Shown here in pieces: positions 49,081-57,573 of a stretch of 64,000 bases of DNA. Position 1 is the stretch's first letter. The number at the start of each line of letters is the position of its first letter. The notes below the pieces were generated by a model. The model was not told the origin of the DNA, did not search any database, and worked only from the letters and a program-made list of their open reading frames with translations. The stretch lies in contig NZ_CP154859.1 of assembly GCF_039614725.1 (NCBI RefSeq), positions 434,001-498,000 of the forward strand. The letters are read 5' to 3'. The stretch is from Thauera sp. JM12B12. Its GTDB lineage: Bacteria > Pseudomonadota > Gammaproteobacteria > Burkholderiales > Rhodocyclaceae. Made by a program: the position numbers and the translations under genes.

Positions 49081-49833
49081 ATGAGCATCGAAACGGCTGC
49101 AGCCCTGCTCGCGGTGATCGCGATCGGGACCTACTTCCAGACCGTCACCGGCTTCGGACTGGGCATGATCGTGATCGGCGTGACCAGCGGCTTCGGCCTC
49201 GCGCCGATCTCGCTGGTGGCCGCCATCATCAGCTTGGTGACGCTGATGAACAGCGCCGTGGCGCTGCCCGGCAAGCTGCATCACATCGACTGGCCGGCAG
49301 CGCGCTACGTGCTCGCCGGGGTGCTGCCGTCTACGGTGGCGGGCGTGCTGCTGCTCGAGTACATGAGCGCCACCGCGTCGACCCTGCTGCAGCTGCTGCT
49401 GGGTCTCACCATCATCTACAGCGGCATCGTGTTCATGTTGCGGCCGGCCCCGCTGGCCGAACGCTCCTCGAACGGCAGCTTCTTCGTCAGCGGTTTCCTG
49501 TCCGGGCTCTTCGGCGGGCTGTTCGGCATGGCCGGTCCGCCGGTCATCTTCCACTTCTACCGCCAGCCCTTCGACCTCGCGACCGTGCGCAACATGCTGC
49601 TGCTCACCTTCGCGTTCACCGCCGGCACGCGCACTATCTTCGCCGGCACGCAGGGCACCTTCACGCCGCAGGTGTGGGCCCTGATCGGTTTCACCGTCCC
49701 GCTGGTGGCGCTCGCCACCCTGGCGGGCCGGCGCTTTCCGCCGCCGTTCTCGCAGATCACGATGCGCCGCATCGCGTTCGGCGTGCTGATCGTGATCGGC
49801 GGCGGGCTGGTGTTCAATACCCTCTATCGCTAG
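49081..49833 (+). CDS. tauE: TauE/SafE (TSUP) family sulfite exporter
   Basis: Inner-membrane carrier, 250 residues, with eight predicted helices in two repeated halves. The TSUP motif appears twice, near residue 22 (QTVTGFGLGMIVIG) and near 142 (FLSGLFGGLFGMAGPPVIFH). Position right after xsc-pta indicates export of the toxic sulfite released by Xsc, as shown for TauE in Cupriavidus. ATG at 49081 with an AGGGGTGG region upstream. Convergent with the second IclR gene. No sulfite dehydrogenase gene is present in the window, so sulfite may leave as such or be oxidised by enzymes encoded elsewhere. Confidence 0.88.
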   Translation: MSIETAAALLAVIAIGTYFQTVTGFGLGMIVIGVTSGFGLAPISLVAAIISLVTLMNSAVALPGKLHHIDWPAARYVLAGVLPSTVAGVLLLEYMSATASTLLQLLLGLTIIYSGIVFMLRPAPLAERSSNGSFFVSGFLSGLFGGLFGMAGPPVIFHFYRQPFDLATVRNMLLLTFAFTAGTRTIFAGTQGTFTPQVWALIGFTVPLVALATLAGRRFPPPFSQITMRRIAFGVLIVIGGGLVFNTLYR

Positions 49834-49857
49834 CGCCGCCGATCATCCGTGGCGCGC

Positions 49858-50700
49858 TCAGGCGCCCGGCGTCGGGAACAGGATGGTACGCATCATCTCC
49901 GCCGCGACACGCATGCTGGGCACCTTGGCCATCATGTCGTCGAGCGAGACGCGCGCCGTCGGTGCATGGCAGGCAATCGCGGCCACCGCCTTGCCGCCCT
50001 CGCCGAGCACCGGAACCGCGACTGCGATCATGCCGCGGACGAACTCCTCGTTGTCGATACCGAGGCCGAGCCTGGCATTGCGTGCGAGCTCGGCCTCGAG
50101 GGCGGTCATGTCCACCAGGGTGTGGGGCGAATAGCGCGTCAGCGTGAGGTTGGCGAGCATGCGCCGGCGTTCGAGCAGCGACATCGACGAGAGGAAGAGC
50201 TTGCCGCTCGCGGTGCAGTGCATCGGCACGAAGGTGCCTGGCTGCAGATGCATGCGCAGGGGTTCGGTGGTCTCGACGCGCTCGACGTAGAGCACGCGAC
50301 CGGCGTCGGGTGCGGTGAGGTTGCAGGATTCGCCGAGCTTGTCGACCAGCGCGCGCAGCACGGCGCGGCACTCCCGGCGCATGTTGGAACCACGCAGCGT
50401 GCGCAGCGCCAGCGTGGTGGCGCGCGTCCCCGCGACGAAACCGCGCTCGGCAGGCAGATGGAGAACGTAGCCCTGGTCTTCCATGGCACGCAGCAGCCTC
50501 ATGAGGGTGCTTTTCGGTACCCGCATGAGGCTCGCGAGCTGGGCCAGCGTGAGCGGCTGAGTGGACTCGGTGAGATGTTCGAGGATGGTGAGCGGGCGCA
50601 GGCGGCGCACGTCCTCGCTGCCCTCGTCGTGCACGCCGGCCGCGTCGTCCGGACGCGGTGCGGCGGCGTTCTGGTCCACGTTTCGTGATTCGCGTTTCAA
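49858..50700 (-). CDS. IclR-family regulator, IseR-like
   Basis: 280 residues. TTG start at 50700 with GGAG 7 bases upstream; an in-frame GTG at 50679 is the alternative. Winged helix at about 30-95 (LRPLTILEHLTESTQPLTLA, VPKSTLMRLLRAMEDQGYV), then the IclR effector domain (CNLTAPDAGRVLYVERVETT, PLRMHLQPGTFVPMHCTASG). It is divergent from an MHS carrier and lies before the dehydrogenase and TRAP genes, as does the IclR-type regulator of isethionate gene clusters. A TGAAACGCG half-site overlaps its own start, and full palindromes of the same type lie before the carrier and the dehydrogenase, suggesting autoregulation. Confidence 0.82.
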   Translation of the reverse strand: MKRESRNVDQNAAAPRPDDAAGVHDEGSEDVRRLRPLTILEHLTESTQPLTLAQLASLMRVPKSTLMRLLRAMEDQGYVLHLPAERGFVAGTRATTLALRTLRGSNMRRECRAVLRALVDKLGESCNLTAPDAGRVLYVERVETTEPLRMHLQPGTFVPMHCTASGKLFLSSMSLLERRRMLANLTLTRYSPHTLVDMTALEAELARNARLGLGIDNEEFVRGMIAVAVPVLGEGGKAVAAIACHAPTARVSLDDMMAKVPSMRVAAEMMRTILFPTPGA

Positions 50701-50769
50701 TTCCGTTCTCCGCGCGGCTTTTTCTTTGCCTGTTCTATTGGTGGATTAATAGTCACTATATCTTGTTTT

Positions 50770-50786
50770 TGAAACGTGGCATTCCA
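50770..50786. promoter_or_regulatory. Palindromic operator before the MFS carrier (IseR-type candidate)
   Basis: TGAAACGTGGCATTCCA, matching the perfect palindrome at 52414-52430 in 13 of 17 positions, 44 bases before the carrier start in the divergent region with the IclR gene. Confidence 0.6.
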
Positions 50787-50830
50787 TTAACAAGTTGGCA
50801 GGCAAGGTCAAAACAACAGGGGAGACAAAC

Positions 50831-52156
50831 ATGAGCCAGGCGCAGGCAAGGGATCCGGCCGAGGTGCGGCGCGTCGTCACGGCGAGCCTCATCGGCGCAA
50901 CGATCGAGTGGTACGACTTCTTCCTCTACGGGGTGGTCGCGGGCATCGTCTTCAACAAGCTCTTCTTTCCGGCCGACGATCCGCTCGTGGCGACCATGCT
51001 GGCCTACGGCACCTTCGCCGTGGGTTTCGTCAGCCGCCCGCTCGGCGGGGTGATCTTCGGTCACTTCGGCGACAAGCTGGGGCGCAAGAGCATGCTCGTG
51101 ATGACGCTCATGATCATGGGCATCGCCACCGTGCTGATCGGCCTCGTGCCGACCTACGAGCAGATCGGCATCTGGGCGCCGATCCTGCTGTTGGTGCTGC
51201 GCGTGGCGCAGGGCATCGGCCTGGGCGGCGAGTGGGGCGGGGCGGTGCTGATGGCCTTCGAGTACGCGCCGAAGGAAAGGCGCGGCTTCTACGCGAGCAT
51301 CCCGCAGATCGGCCTCGCGCTCGGGCTGTGCATGGCCTCGGGCGTGGTGGCGCTGCTGTCGTGGCTGCTCAGCGATGCGCAGTTCCTGGCCTGGGGCTGG
51401 CGCGTGGCCTTCCTGCTTTCCTTCCTGCTCGTCGTGGTGGGCATGTACATCCGCCTCAACGTGATGGAGACGCCCGAGTTCGCCAAGGTCAAGGACGCCG
51501 GGGAGGAGATCAAGCTGCCGATCAAGGAGGTGATCACCAAGTATCCGGGGAACGTGCTTGCAGGCATGGGGGCGCGCTACATCGACGGCGTCTTCTTCAA
51601 CGTCTTCGGGGTGTTCTCGATCGCCTACCTCACGCAGACACTCGACATCCCGCGCACCGACGCGCTGCTCGGGGTGATGGCGGCGGCGCTGGTGATGGTG
51701 GTGACGATTCCCTTCTTCGGCGGCCTGTCGGATCGCATCGGGCGCACCCGGATCTATTTCTGGGGCTCGCTGCTCACCGGGCTGTCGGCCTTCGCGGGCT
51801 TCTGGCTCATGAAGCACTCGGGCGGCAGCCTCACCACCGTGTGGTTCGCCATCATCATTCCCTTCGGCGTGTTCTACGCGGCGGTCTATGGCCCCGAGGC
51901 GGCGCTCTTCGCCGAGCTCTTCGACGCAAGGGTGCGCTACTCGGGAATCTCCTTCGTGTATCAGTTCTCGGGCATCTTCGCGAGCGGCATCACGCCGATC
52001 ATCGCCACCTACCTGCTGCAGAAGGGCCACGGGGAACCCTGGCTGATCTGCGCCTACGTCGGCTTCGCGGCCGTCGTGAGCGCATTGTCTGCACGCTGGA
52101 TCGGGCGCCGTAAGCGTGTCGGGGCGGCGCTGCGGCCTGCCTGCGCGGACGGCTGA
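50831..52156 (+). CDS. MHS-type major facilitator carrier, putative isethionate uptake (IseU-like)
   Basis: Inner-membrane symporter, 441 residues, twelve helices. ATG at 50831 after AGGGGAG; an upstream in-frame start at 50795 would run through the operator region. The metabolite:H+ symporter signatures are clear: IGATIEWYDFFLYG in helix 1, GGVIFGHFGDKLGRKSMLV in loop 2-3 and RVAQGIGLGGEWGGAVLMAFEYAP. MHS carriers move carboxylates, osmolytes and sulfonates. Its place between an IclR gene and a GMC dehydrogenase, next to xsc, fits the carrier described in terrestrial isethionate degraders such as Cupriavidus. Alternative substrates such as sulfoacetate cannot be excluded. Confidence 0.78.
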   Translation: MSQAQARDPAEVRRVVTASLIGATIEWYDFFLYGVVAGIVFNKLFFPADDPLVATMLAYGTFAVGFVSRPLGGVIFGHFGDKLGRKSMLVMTLMIMGIATVLIGLVPTYEQIGIWAPILLLVLRVAQGIGLGGEWGGAVLMAFEYAPKERRGFYASIPQIGLALGLCMASGVVALLSWLLSDAQFLAWGWRVAFLLSFLLVVVGMYIRLNVMETPEFAKVKDAGEEIKLPIKEVITKYPGNVLAGMGARYIDGVFFNVFGVFSIAYLTQTLDIPRTDALLGVMAAALVMVVTIPFFGGLSDRIGRTRIYFWGSLLTGLSAFAGFWLMKHSGGSLTTVWFAIIIPFGVFYAAVYGPEAALFAELFDARVRYSGISFVYQFSGIFASGITPIIATYLLQKGHGEPWLICAYVGFAAVVSALSARWIGRRKRVGAALRPACADG

Positions 52157-52205
52157 GTCCAGCACGCCCGCGCGTCCGGATGGTCGTGCAGGCTTGTGCA
52201 GTCGT

Positions 52206-52236
52206 GACAGGCGCCCCGATGGGCGCCTGTCGCGTT
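52206..52236 (+). terminator. Intrinsic terminator after the MFS carrier
   Basis: Perfect 11-bp stem GACAGGCGCCC (52206-52216) / GGGCGCCTGTC (52221-52231) with tetraloop CGAT, followed by GCGTTT. It separates the carrier from the dehydrogenase-TRAP unit. Confidence 0.75.
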
Positions 52237-52413
52237 TACGACGCCTGCGCCGCAGGTGTGCGCGATGTATCTGGAAAACGGTCGAGGCCAATAAACGGGT
52301 GTTTTGGTGCGATTCTGGTTCACTTTCGCGTCATCGCGTTTCAGTTCGAGCCTCAACTCCTGATTTTTGTTGGTTCCGTGTATGGCTGCATCAATAGTTC
52401 GTATGCGTTCTAT

Positions 52414-52430
52414 TGAAACGCAGCGTTTCA
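52414..52430. promoter_or_regulatory. Perfect palindromic operator before the GMC dehydrogenase
   Basis: TGAAACGCAGCGTTTCA, an 8-bp perfect inverted repeat around a central A, 73 bases before the start codon and in an AT-rich stretch of an otherwise GC-rich gap (52157-52502). The size and form fit an IclR-family site, and a close copy stands before the MFS carrier. Confidence 0.65.
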
Positions 52431-52502
52431 TAAAGATCGCATAAAGCCATACCAAGAACAGCAGCATCGTGTCCTCAGCGGTGCAGTCAGGAGACCTTCT
52501 CG

Positions 52503-54098
52503 ATGTCCATTGAAGCTGATTACATCGTCGTCGGCGCCGGCTCGGCCGGTTGTGTGCTGGCCAACCGCCTGAGCGCGGACGAGCGCAACCAGGTGCTCTT
52601 GCTCGAGGCCGGCGGCCGCGACAGCAACCCCTGGATCCATATCCCCGTCGGCTACTTCAAGACCCTGCACAACCCCAAGCTGGACTGGTGCTACCGGACC
52701 GAGCCCGACGAGAAGGTCGCCGGCCGCGAGATCCAGTGGCCGCGCGGCAAGGTGCTGGGCGGTTCGAGCTCGCTCAACGGCCTGCTCTACGTACGCGGCC
52801 AGCGCGAGGACTACGACCGCTGGGCGGAGCTGGGCAACGAGGGCTGGAGCTTCGACGAGGTGCTTCCGTACTTCAAGAAGTCCGAGGACCAGGAGCGTGG
52901 CGCCAGCGCCTACCACGGCGTGGGCGGACCGCTGAAGGTTTCGGACCTGCGCCTGCGCCGGCCGATCGCCGACCACTTCATCAAGGCGGCGCAGGAGATC
53001 GGCATCCCCTACAACGACGACTACAACGGTGCGAGCCAGGAAGGCGTCGGCTACTTCCAGCAGACCGCCCACAAGGGTTTCCGCTGGAGTACCGCGAAGG
53101 GCTTCCTGCGGCCAGCCATGCGGCGCTCCAACCTGCGCGTCGAGACCCATGCCCAGACCTTGCGCATCCTCTTCGAGGGCAAGCGCGCGGTCGGCGTGGA
53201 GTACCTCCAGGGCGGCGAACGCCGCGTCGCCCGGGCGCGCTGCGAGATCGTGCTCGCCGCGGGCGCCATCGGCTCGCCCCAGATCCTGCAGAATTCGGGC
53301 GTCGGCCCGGTCGAGGTGCTGCAGCGGGCCGGGGTGCCGGTGCTCCACGCGCTGCCTGGCGTGGGCCGCAACCTGCAGGACCACCTGCAGGTGAGGCTGG
53401 TCTTCAAGACCCGCGAGCGCACCCTGAACGACGAGGTGAACAGTCCGATCCAGAAGCTCTGGATCGGACTGCAATACATGCTCTCGCGTACCGGACCGCT
53501 GACCCTTGCAGCCAGCCAGGTGGCGATCTTCACGCGCTCCTCGCCCGAGGTCGAGCGCCCCGACATCCAGTTCCACATGCAGCCGCTGTCCGCCGACAAG
53601 CCGGGCGAGGGCGCGCATCCGTTCTCGGCCTTCACGTCCTCGGTGTGCCAGCTGCGGCCGTGGAGTCGTGGTCATATCGAGATACGCTCGGCCGATCCGC
53701 TCGCCTATCCCGCGATCCACGCCAACTACCTCGGCGACGAGCGTGACCATGCGGTGGTGATCGGTGGCGTCAAGGTCGCGCGCCGCATCGCCGAGGCGCC
53801 TGCGCTCAAGCCCCACATCATCTCCGAGTTCGTGCCGGGCGCGCAGTACCAGAGCGACGCCGAGCTGCTCGACGCCGCGCGCCGCTACAGCCAGTCGATC
53901 TACCACCCGGCTGGCACCTGCAAGATGGGCACGGACGAGGAGGCGGTCGTGGACGCCCGCCTCAGGGTGCGTGGCCTCATCGGCCTGCGCGTGGCAGACG
54001 CCTCGATCATGCCCGAGCTCGTCTCGGGCAACACCAACGCCCCTGCCATCATGATCGGAGAGAAGGCCGCCGACATGATGCTCGCCGACCGCAGCTGA
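52503..54098 (+). CDS. iseJ: GMC-family FAD dehydrogenase, putative isethionate dehydrogenase (IseJ-like)
   Basis: 531 residues, glucose-methanol-choline oxidoreductase family, closest in pattern to choline/alcohol dehydrogenases. FAD site VVGAGSAGCVLANRLS (residues 9-24), GMC signature WPRGKVLGGSSSLNGLLYVRG (about 78-98), and the active-site pair in YHPAGTCKMG and SGNTNAPAIMI near the C-terminus. ATG at 52503 after CAGGAGAC. In isethionate-degrading bacteria a membrane-associated enzyme of this family oxidises isethionate to sulfoacetaldehyde, the Xsc substrate. The presence of xsc-pta-tauE, an IclR gene and both carrier types nearby supports that role, but the sequence alone does not distinguish it from other alcohol dehydrogenases. 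Confidence 0.8.
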   Translation: MSIEADYIVVGAGSAGCVLANRLSADERNQVLLLEAGGRDSNPWIHIPVGYFKTLHNPKLDWCYRTEPDEKVAGREIQWPRGKVLGGSSSLNGLLYVRGQREDYDRWAELGNEGWSFDEVLPYFKKSEDQERGASAYHGVGGPLKVSDLRLRRPIADHFIKAAQEIGIPYNDDYNGASQEGVGYFQQTAHKGFRWSTAKGFLRPAMRRSNLRVETHAQTLRILFEGKRAVGVEYLQGGERRVARARCEIVLAAGAIGSPQILQNSGVGPVEVLQRAGVPVLHALPGVGRNLQDHLQVRLVFKTRERTLNDEVNSPIQKLWIGLQYMLSRTGPLTLAASQVAIFTRSSPEVERPDIQFHMQPLSADKPGEGAHPFSAFTSSVCQLRPWSRGHIEIRSADPLAYPAIHANYLGDERDHAVVIGGVKVARRIAEAPALKPHIISEFVPGAQYQSDAELLDAARRYSQSIYHPAGTCKMGTDEEAVVDARLRVRGLIGLRVADASIMPELVSGNTNAPAIMIGEKAADMMLADRS

Positions 54099-54177
54099 CG
54101 CCGCGACCGCAACCACTTATCACAAGAGCGCTTTCAAACAGGGCCATCGAGCCCACCCATCCAAGAGGAGACACACC

Positions 54178-55404
54178 ATGAGCAACGAGACCAAGCTGGA
54201 TCGCCGCGGCTTTCTGCGCATCGCCGGCCGCTACGGGCTGACCTCCACCGCACTCGCGGCTGCGGGCATGGTCGGCCCGCTGAGCTTCGAGGGGCTCGCC
54301 CGCGCTGCCTCGCAGACCGCGGACGCGCGCAATGCCTCGACGCCGCTGATGACGCTCAAGTTCGGGGCCTCGGGCTTCAACGAGAGCAACCTGAAGATCC
54401 AGGAGTCGGGCCAGCTGTGGTTCGCCCAGGAGCTGGAGAAGCGCACCAATGGCGCGCTGAAGATCGAGTTCATCGGCAGCAACCAGATCTGCAACCAGCT
54501 CGACTGCGTGAAGAAGGCCCAGCAGGGCATCGTCGACATCTTCTCGGCCAGTACCCAGAACTCGGCTGGCTCGGCGCCGTACTACAACGTGCTCGACTTC
54601 GCCTACATGTTCCCCTCCCGTGCGGCCCAGCACTACTTCTTCTACCACCCGAAGAGCGAGCAGCTGTTCCGCGAGCCGATGCGCAAGCGCCACAACATCC
54701 AGTTCCTGTACACCCACTGCGAACTGCGTGGCCTGATGCTCGGCAAGAAATTCGCCGACCGGCCGACGGTGACCACCATCGAGGAACTGGCCGGCACCAA
54801 GAACCGCGTCACCGGCACCCAGCTCGGCCGCATCGCGATGCAGCTGATGAACCTGAACCCGGTGCCGATCGCCTGGGAAGAGACGCTCGACGGCCTCAAG
54901 CAGGGCCTCATCGACGGCGCCGAGACCTGGATGGGGGCGGCGGCCTACGCCAACATGGCGCCGGTGCTCGCGCAGGCGGTTGACCTGAAGTTCTTCTGCG
55001 GCACCGAGCACACCGCGATGAACAACGCCACCTTCGAGAAGCTGCCTGCGGCCATCCAGGACATCGTGCTGGAGGTGGCCTATGACGCGCAGCAATACAC
55101 CCAGCGCGAGCAGGAGCGCGCCCTGGTCGAGGTCGTCGGCGCGGTGCCGAATCCGGGGCCGGACACCGTTTTCGCCAAGAACGGCGTGCGCGTGGCCACG
55201 CTCTCCGACGCCGAGATCCTGAAGGCCGAGAAGATGTGCTCGCCCGAGTACAACCCCGAGCCCTGGGCGGAGTGGCGCGAGCGTCTCAACAAGATGTCCG
55301 GCGGGCAGGACGTCTACAAGGAGATCTTCACCATCGCGCGCGAGATCCCGCGGGACACCGCCGTCGCCGACGTCAAGCCGCGGCGCTGGTGGCAGTCCGC
55401 CTGA
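54178..55404 (+). CDS. TRAP transporter periplasmic binding protein (DctP type), Tat-exported
   Basis: 408 residues. Twin-arginine signal LDRRGFLRIAGRYG (RR at residues 9-10) with cleavage near GLARA (about 43). The mature part is a DctP-type extracytoplasmic receptor: LKFGASGFNESNLKIQESGQ, FAQELEKRTNGALKIEFIGS, QQGIVDIFSASTQNSAGSAP, and the conserved Arg-bearing GTKNRVTGTQLGRIAMQLMN that usually holds the substrate acid group. ATG at 54178 after AAGAGGAG, 79 bases after the dehydrogenase. Corresponds in position to the TRAP receptor (IseK) of marine isethionate clusters; a sulfonate ligand is inferred. Confidence 0.86.
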   Translation: MSNETKLDRRGFLRIAGRYGLTSTALAAAGMVGPLSFEGLARAASQTADARNASTPLMTLKFGASGFNESNLKIQESGQLWFAQELEKRTNGALKIEFIGSNQICNQLDCVKKAQQGIVDIFSASTQNSAGSAPYYNVLDFAYMFPSRAAQHYFFYHPKSEQLFREPMRKRHNIQFLYTHCELRGLMLGKKFADRPTVTTIEELAGTKNRVTGTQLGRIAMQLMNLNPVPIAWEETLDGLKQGLIDGAETWMGAAAYANMAPVLAQAVDLKFFCGTEHTAMNNATFEKLPAAIQDIVLEVAYDAQQYTQREQERALVEVVGAVPNPGPDTVFAKNGVRVATLSDAEILKAEKMCSPEYNPEPWAEWRERLNKMSGGQDVYKEIFTIAREIPRDTAVADVKPRRWWQSA

Positions 55405-55496
55405 CGGCCGACAGGCAGCCCGATCTGCCGCAGGCCCTGCGCCGGCCCGCCAGCCGGCCGGCGCAGGGACGCCCCACCCACTTCGGAGCACTCCCA

Positions 55497-56030
55497 ATGG
55501 CCTATCTCCTGGCTCTCGTCCGGTGGCTCGACCGCAACGCCGAACGCACCCTGATCCTGATCGCCTACTCCAGCATGGCGCTGATCATCGTCTACGCGGT
55601 GTTCGAACGCTACGTCTTCAGCACCCAGATCCCCTGGAGCTCGTCGATCCCGATCTACCTGTTCCTGTGGGTGACGTGGATCGGCTGCGCCTACAACGTG
55701 CGCAAGCGCACTCATCTGGTGTTCAACGATCTCCGCCTGCGCATGCCCTACGGGGCCCAGTTCGCCTGCATGTGGCTCGACGCCATCCTGTGGGTCGGCT
55801 TCGGCTCCATGGTGGCCTGGTTCACCATCGAGCAGACACAGCTCGCCTACGACAACTTCGCCATCGTGCAGGGCACCGACAACGTCATGCAGTGGTGGTT
55901 CTACCTTGCCACCCCGGTCGGCTGGTGCCTGCTGATGTTCCGCGCCCTGCAGAACCTCGTCGAAGACATCGGCCGCTACCGCCGTCGCGAACCCTTCCTG
56001 GTCGACATCCAGGCCATCGGTGGGGACTGA
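55497..56030 (+). CDS. TRAP transporter small permease (DctQ type)
   Basis: 177 residues with four helices (about 17-37, 53-72, 90-112, 135-155), the DctQ fold. The start at 55497 (MAYLLALVRWLDRNAERTLI) follows a GGAGC-like site; open sequence further upstream in this frame belongs to the end of the receptor gene. The motif WVTWIGCAYNVRKRTHLVFND around residue 60 is the usual DctQ signature. The stop is 9 bases before the large permease start. Equivalent to IseL if the cluster is for isethionate. Confidence 0.88.
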   Translation: MAYLLALVRWLDRNAERTLILIAYSSMALIIVYAVFERYVFSTQIPWSSSIPIYLFLWVTWIGCAYNVRKRTHLVFNDLRLRMPYGAQFACMWLDAILWVGFGSMVAWFTIEQTQLAYDNFAIVQGTDNVMQWWFYLATPVGWCLLMFRALQNLVEDIGRYRRREPFLVDIQAIGGD

Positions 56031-56039
56031 GGAGACATC

Positions 56040-57326
56040 ATGGACAATTCGATTCTCATCACCCTGGTCTCGCTGGGCGTCGTCGTGCTGTTCCTGCTCG
56101 GCGTGCCCATCTTCCTGGTCATCGGCCTGTGGGTCACCGGCGCGTCGCTGGTCATCGACTTCACGCTCGCCAACATCGGCGTGACGCTGTTCGAGGGCCT
56201 GAACTTCTTCGGCCTGCTTTCGCTGCCCTTGTTCATCCTCACCGGTGACCTCATCGCCGCGGCGGGCATCGCCAAGCGCCTGGCCGAGTTCGCCCACGCC
56301 TGCCTGAGCTGGATGCGCGGCGGCCTCGGCCTGGCCACGATCGGCTCCTGCGGGCTGTTCGCGGCCATCTCGGGTTCCAATTCGGCGACCACCGCGACCA
56401 TCGGCGGCATCATGCACCCGCTGCTGGTGAAGGATGGCTACGACAGCCGCTTCGCGGCCGCCACGGCTGCGGCCGGTGGCACGGTCGGCATCATCATTCC
56501 GCCCTCGATCATCTTCATCGTGTATGGCTTCCTGATGAACCTGTCGATCTCCGACCTGTTCGTCGCCGGGATCCTGCCGGGCATGCTGATGGTGGTCGCG
56601 ATGCAGGCGGTGTGCTGGTGGATGTGCCGCAAGCATGGCTGGGGCTCCGTCTCGCCGCTCGACGTGGGGCGCGTGGTGCGCTCGGCGGGCAGTGCCTATC
56701 TGGGCTTCTTCGCCATCTTCATCGTCATCTTCGGGATCTACTCGGGGATTTTCTCGCCCACCGAGGCGGCGGCCATCACCGTGGGCTTCTGCCTGATCGC
56801 CGGCCTGATCGTCACCCGCGAGATCAGATGGCGCGCCTTGCCCGACATCCTGCTGCGCTCCGGCCAGCTCACCGGCATGCTGGCGCCGATGATCGCCATC
56901 TCGATCGTGATGCAGCAGGTCTTCGCCCTGCTCGGCGCCGCCGAGACGGTGCAGTCCTTCATCGCCTGGTTCGGCAGCGGCGACATCGTCGTGCTGCTGG
57001 TGTGCATGGGCATCGTGCTCGCCGCCGGCACGATCCTCGAGAGCCTGCCCGTGACGGTGATCTTCGCTCCCATCCTCGCGCCGATCGCGGTCGCGGCGGG
57101 GGTCGATCCGGTGCATTTCTCGGTGATCTTCCTGGTAGGGGCCGCGATCGGGTTCATCACGCCGCCCTTCGGTCTCAACCTCTTCGTCGCCAGCGGCGTG
57201 ACGGGCATCCCGTATTCGAAGCTCGTGCGCTTCGCGCTGATGTACATGATGGGCCTCACCATCTCCTGGCTCATCATCGCCTTCGTGCCCTGGCTGTCGC
57301 TCGGCTTGATCCCGCAGCCCGGCTGA
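56040..57326 (+). CDS. TRAP transporter large permease (DctM type)
   Basis: 428 residues, twelve-helix sodium-coupled subunit of the TRAP importer. Family features include SLPLFILTGDLIAAAGIAKRL, ISGSNSATTATIGGIMHPLL, GTVGIIIPPSIIFIVYG and the second-half GFITPPFGLNLFVASGV. ATG at 56040 after GAGGAGACATC. Last gene of the dehydrogenase-TRAP operon, closed by a perfect 16-bp terminator hairpin. Equivalent to IseM if the cluster is for isethionate. Confidence 0.92.
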   Translation: MDNSILITLVSLGVVVLFLLGVPIFLVIGLWVTGASLVIDFTLANIGVTLFEGLNFFGLLSLPLFILTGDLIAAAGIAKRLAEFAHACLSWMRGGLGLATIGSCGLFAAISGSNSATTATIGGIMHPLLVKDGYDSRFAAATAAAGGTVGIIIPPSIIFIVYGFLMNLSISDLFVAGILPGMLMVVAMQAVCWWMCRKHGWGSVSPLDVGRVVRSAGSAYLGFFAIFIVIFGIYSGIFSPTEAAAITVGFCLIAGLIVTREIRWRALPDILLRSGQLTGMLAPMIAISIVMQQVFALLGAAETVQSFIAWFGSGDIVVLLVCMGIVLAAGTILESLPVTVIFAPILAPIAVAAGVDPVHFSVIFLVGAAIGFITPPFGLNLFVASGVTGIPYSKLVRFALMYMMGLTISWLIIAFVPWLSLGLIPQPG

Positions 57327-57357
57327 GCCCGGCCCCGCGCTTCGTCAGGCGCCCACG

Positions 57358-57400
57358 ATCCGCAGCCGACCGCCCGAGCGGTCGGCTGCGGATTCTTCAT
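57358..57400 (+). terminator. Strong intrinsic terminator after the TRAP operon
   Basis: Perfect 16-bp stem ATCCGCAGCCGACCGC (57358-57373) / GCGGTCGGCTGCGGAT (57378-57393) with tetraloop CCGA, followed by TCTTCAT. The longest perfect hairpin noticed in the window; it closes the sulfonate region. Confidence 0.8.
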
Positions 57401-57573
57401 CCTGCGGCGCACGGAAGGCGGTCGGGGTTCTTATAGCAATTGGTTTTATAGATAGGGGTGATTCAGAACTCTGCTCGTCTTATTCTCCCGACACATGATC
57501 TTTGTCAGGGAGGCCATCCCGAGCCGTTCGGGTGCGGGCTCTCCTTGCATGTCGTCCATCGGGGGAGTCATCC

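Noticed and set aside
50756..52291. Long minus-strand frame opposite the MHS carrier
   Set aside because: Antisense of a well-supported membrane transporter; Arg/His/Asp-rich composition only.
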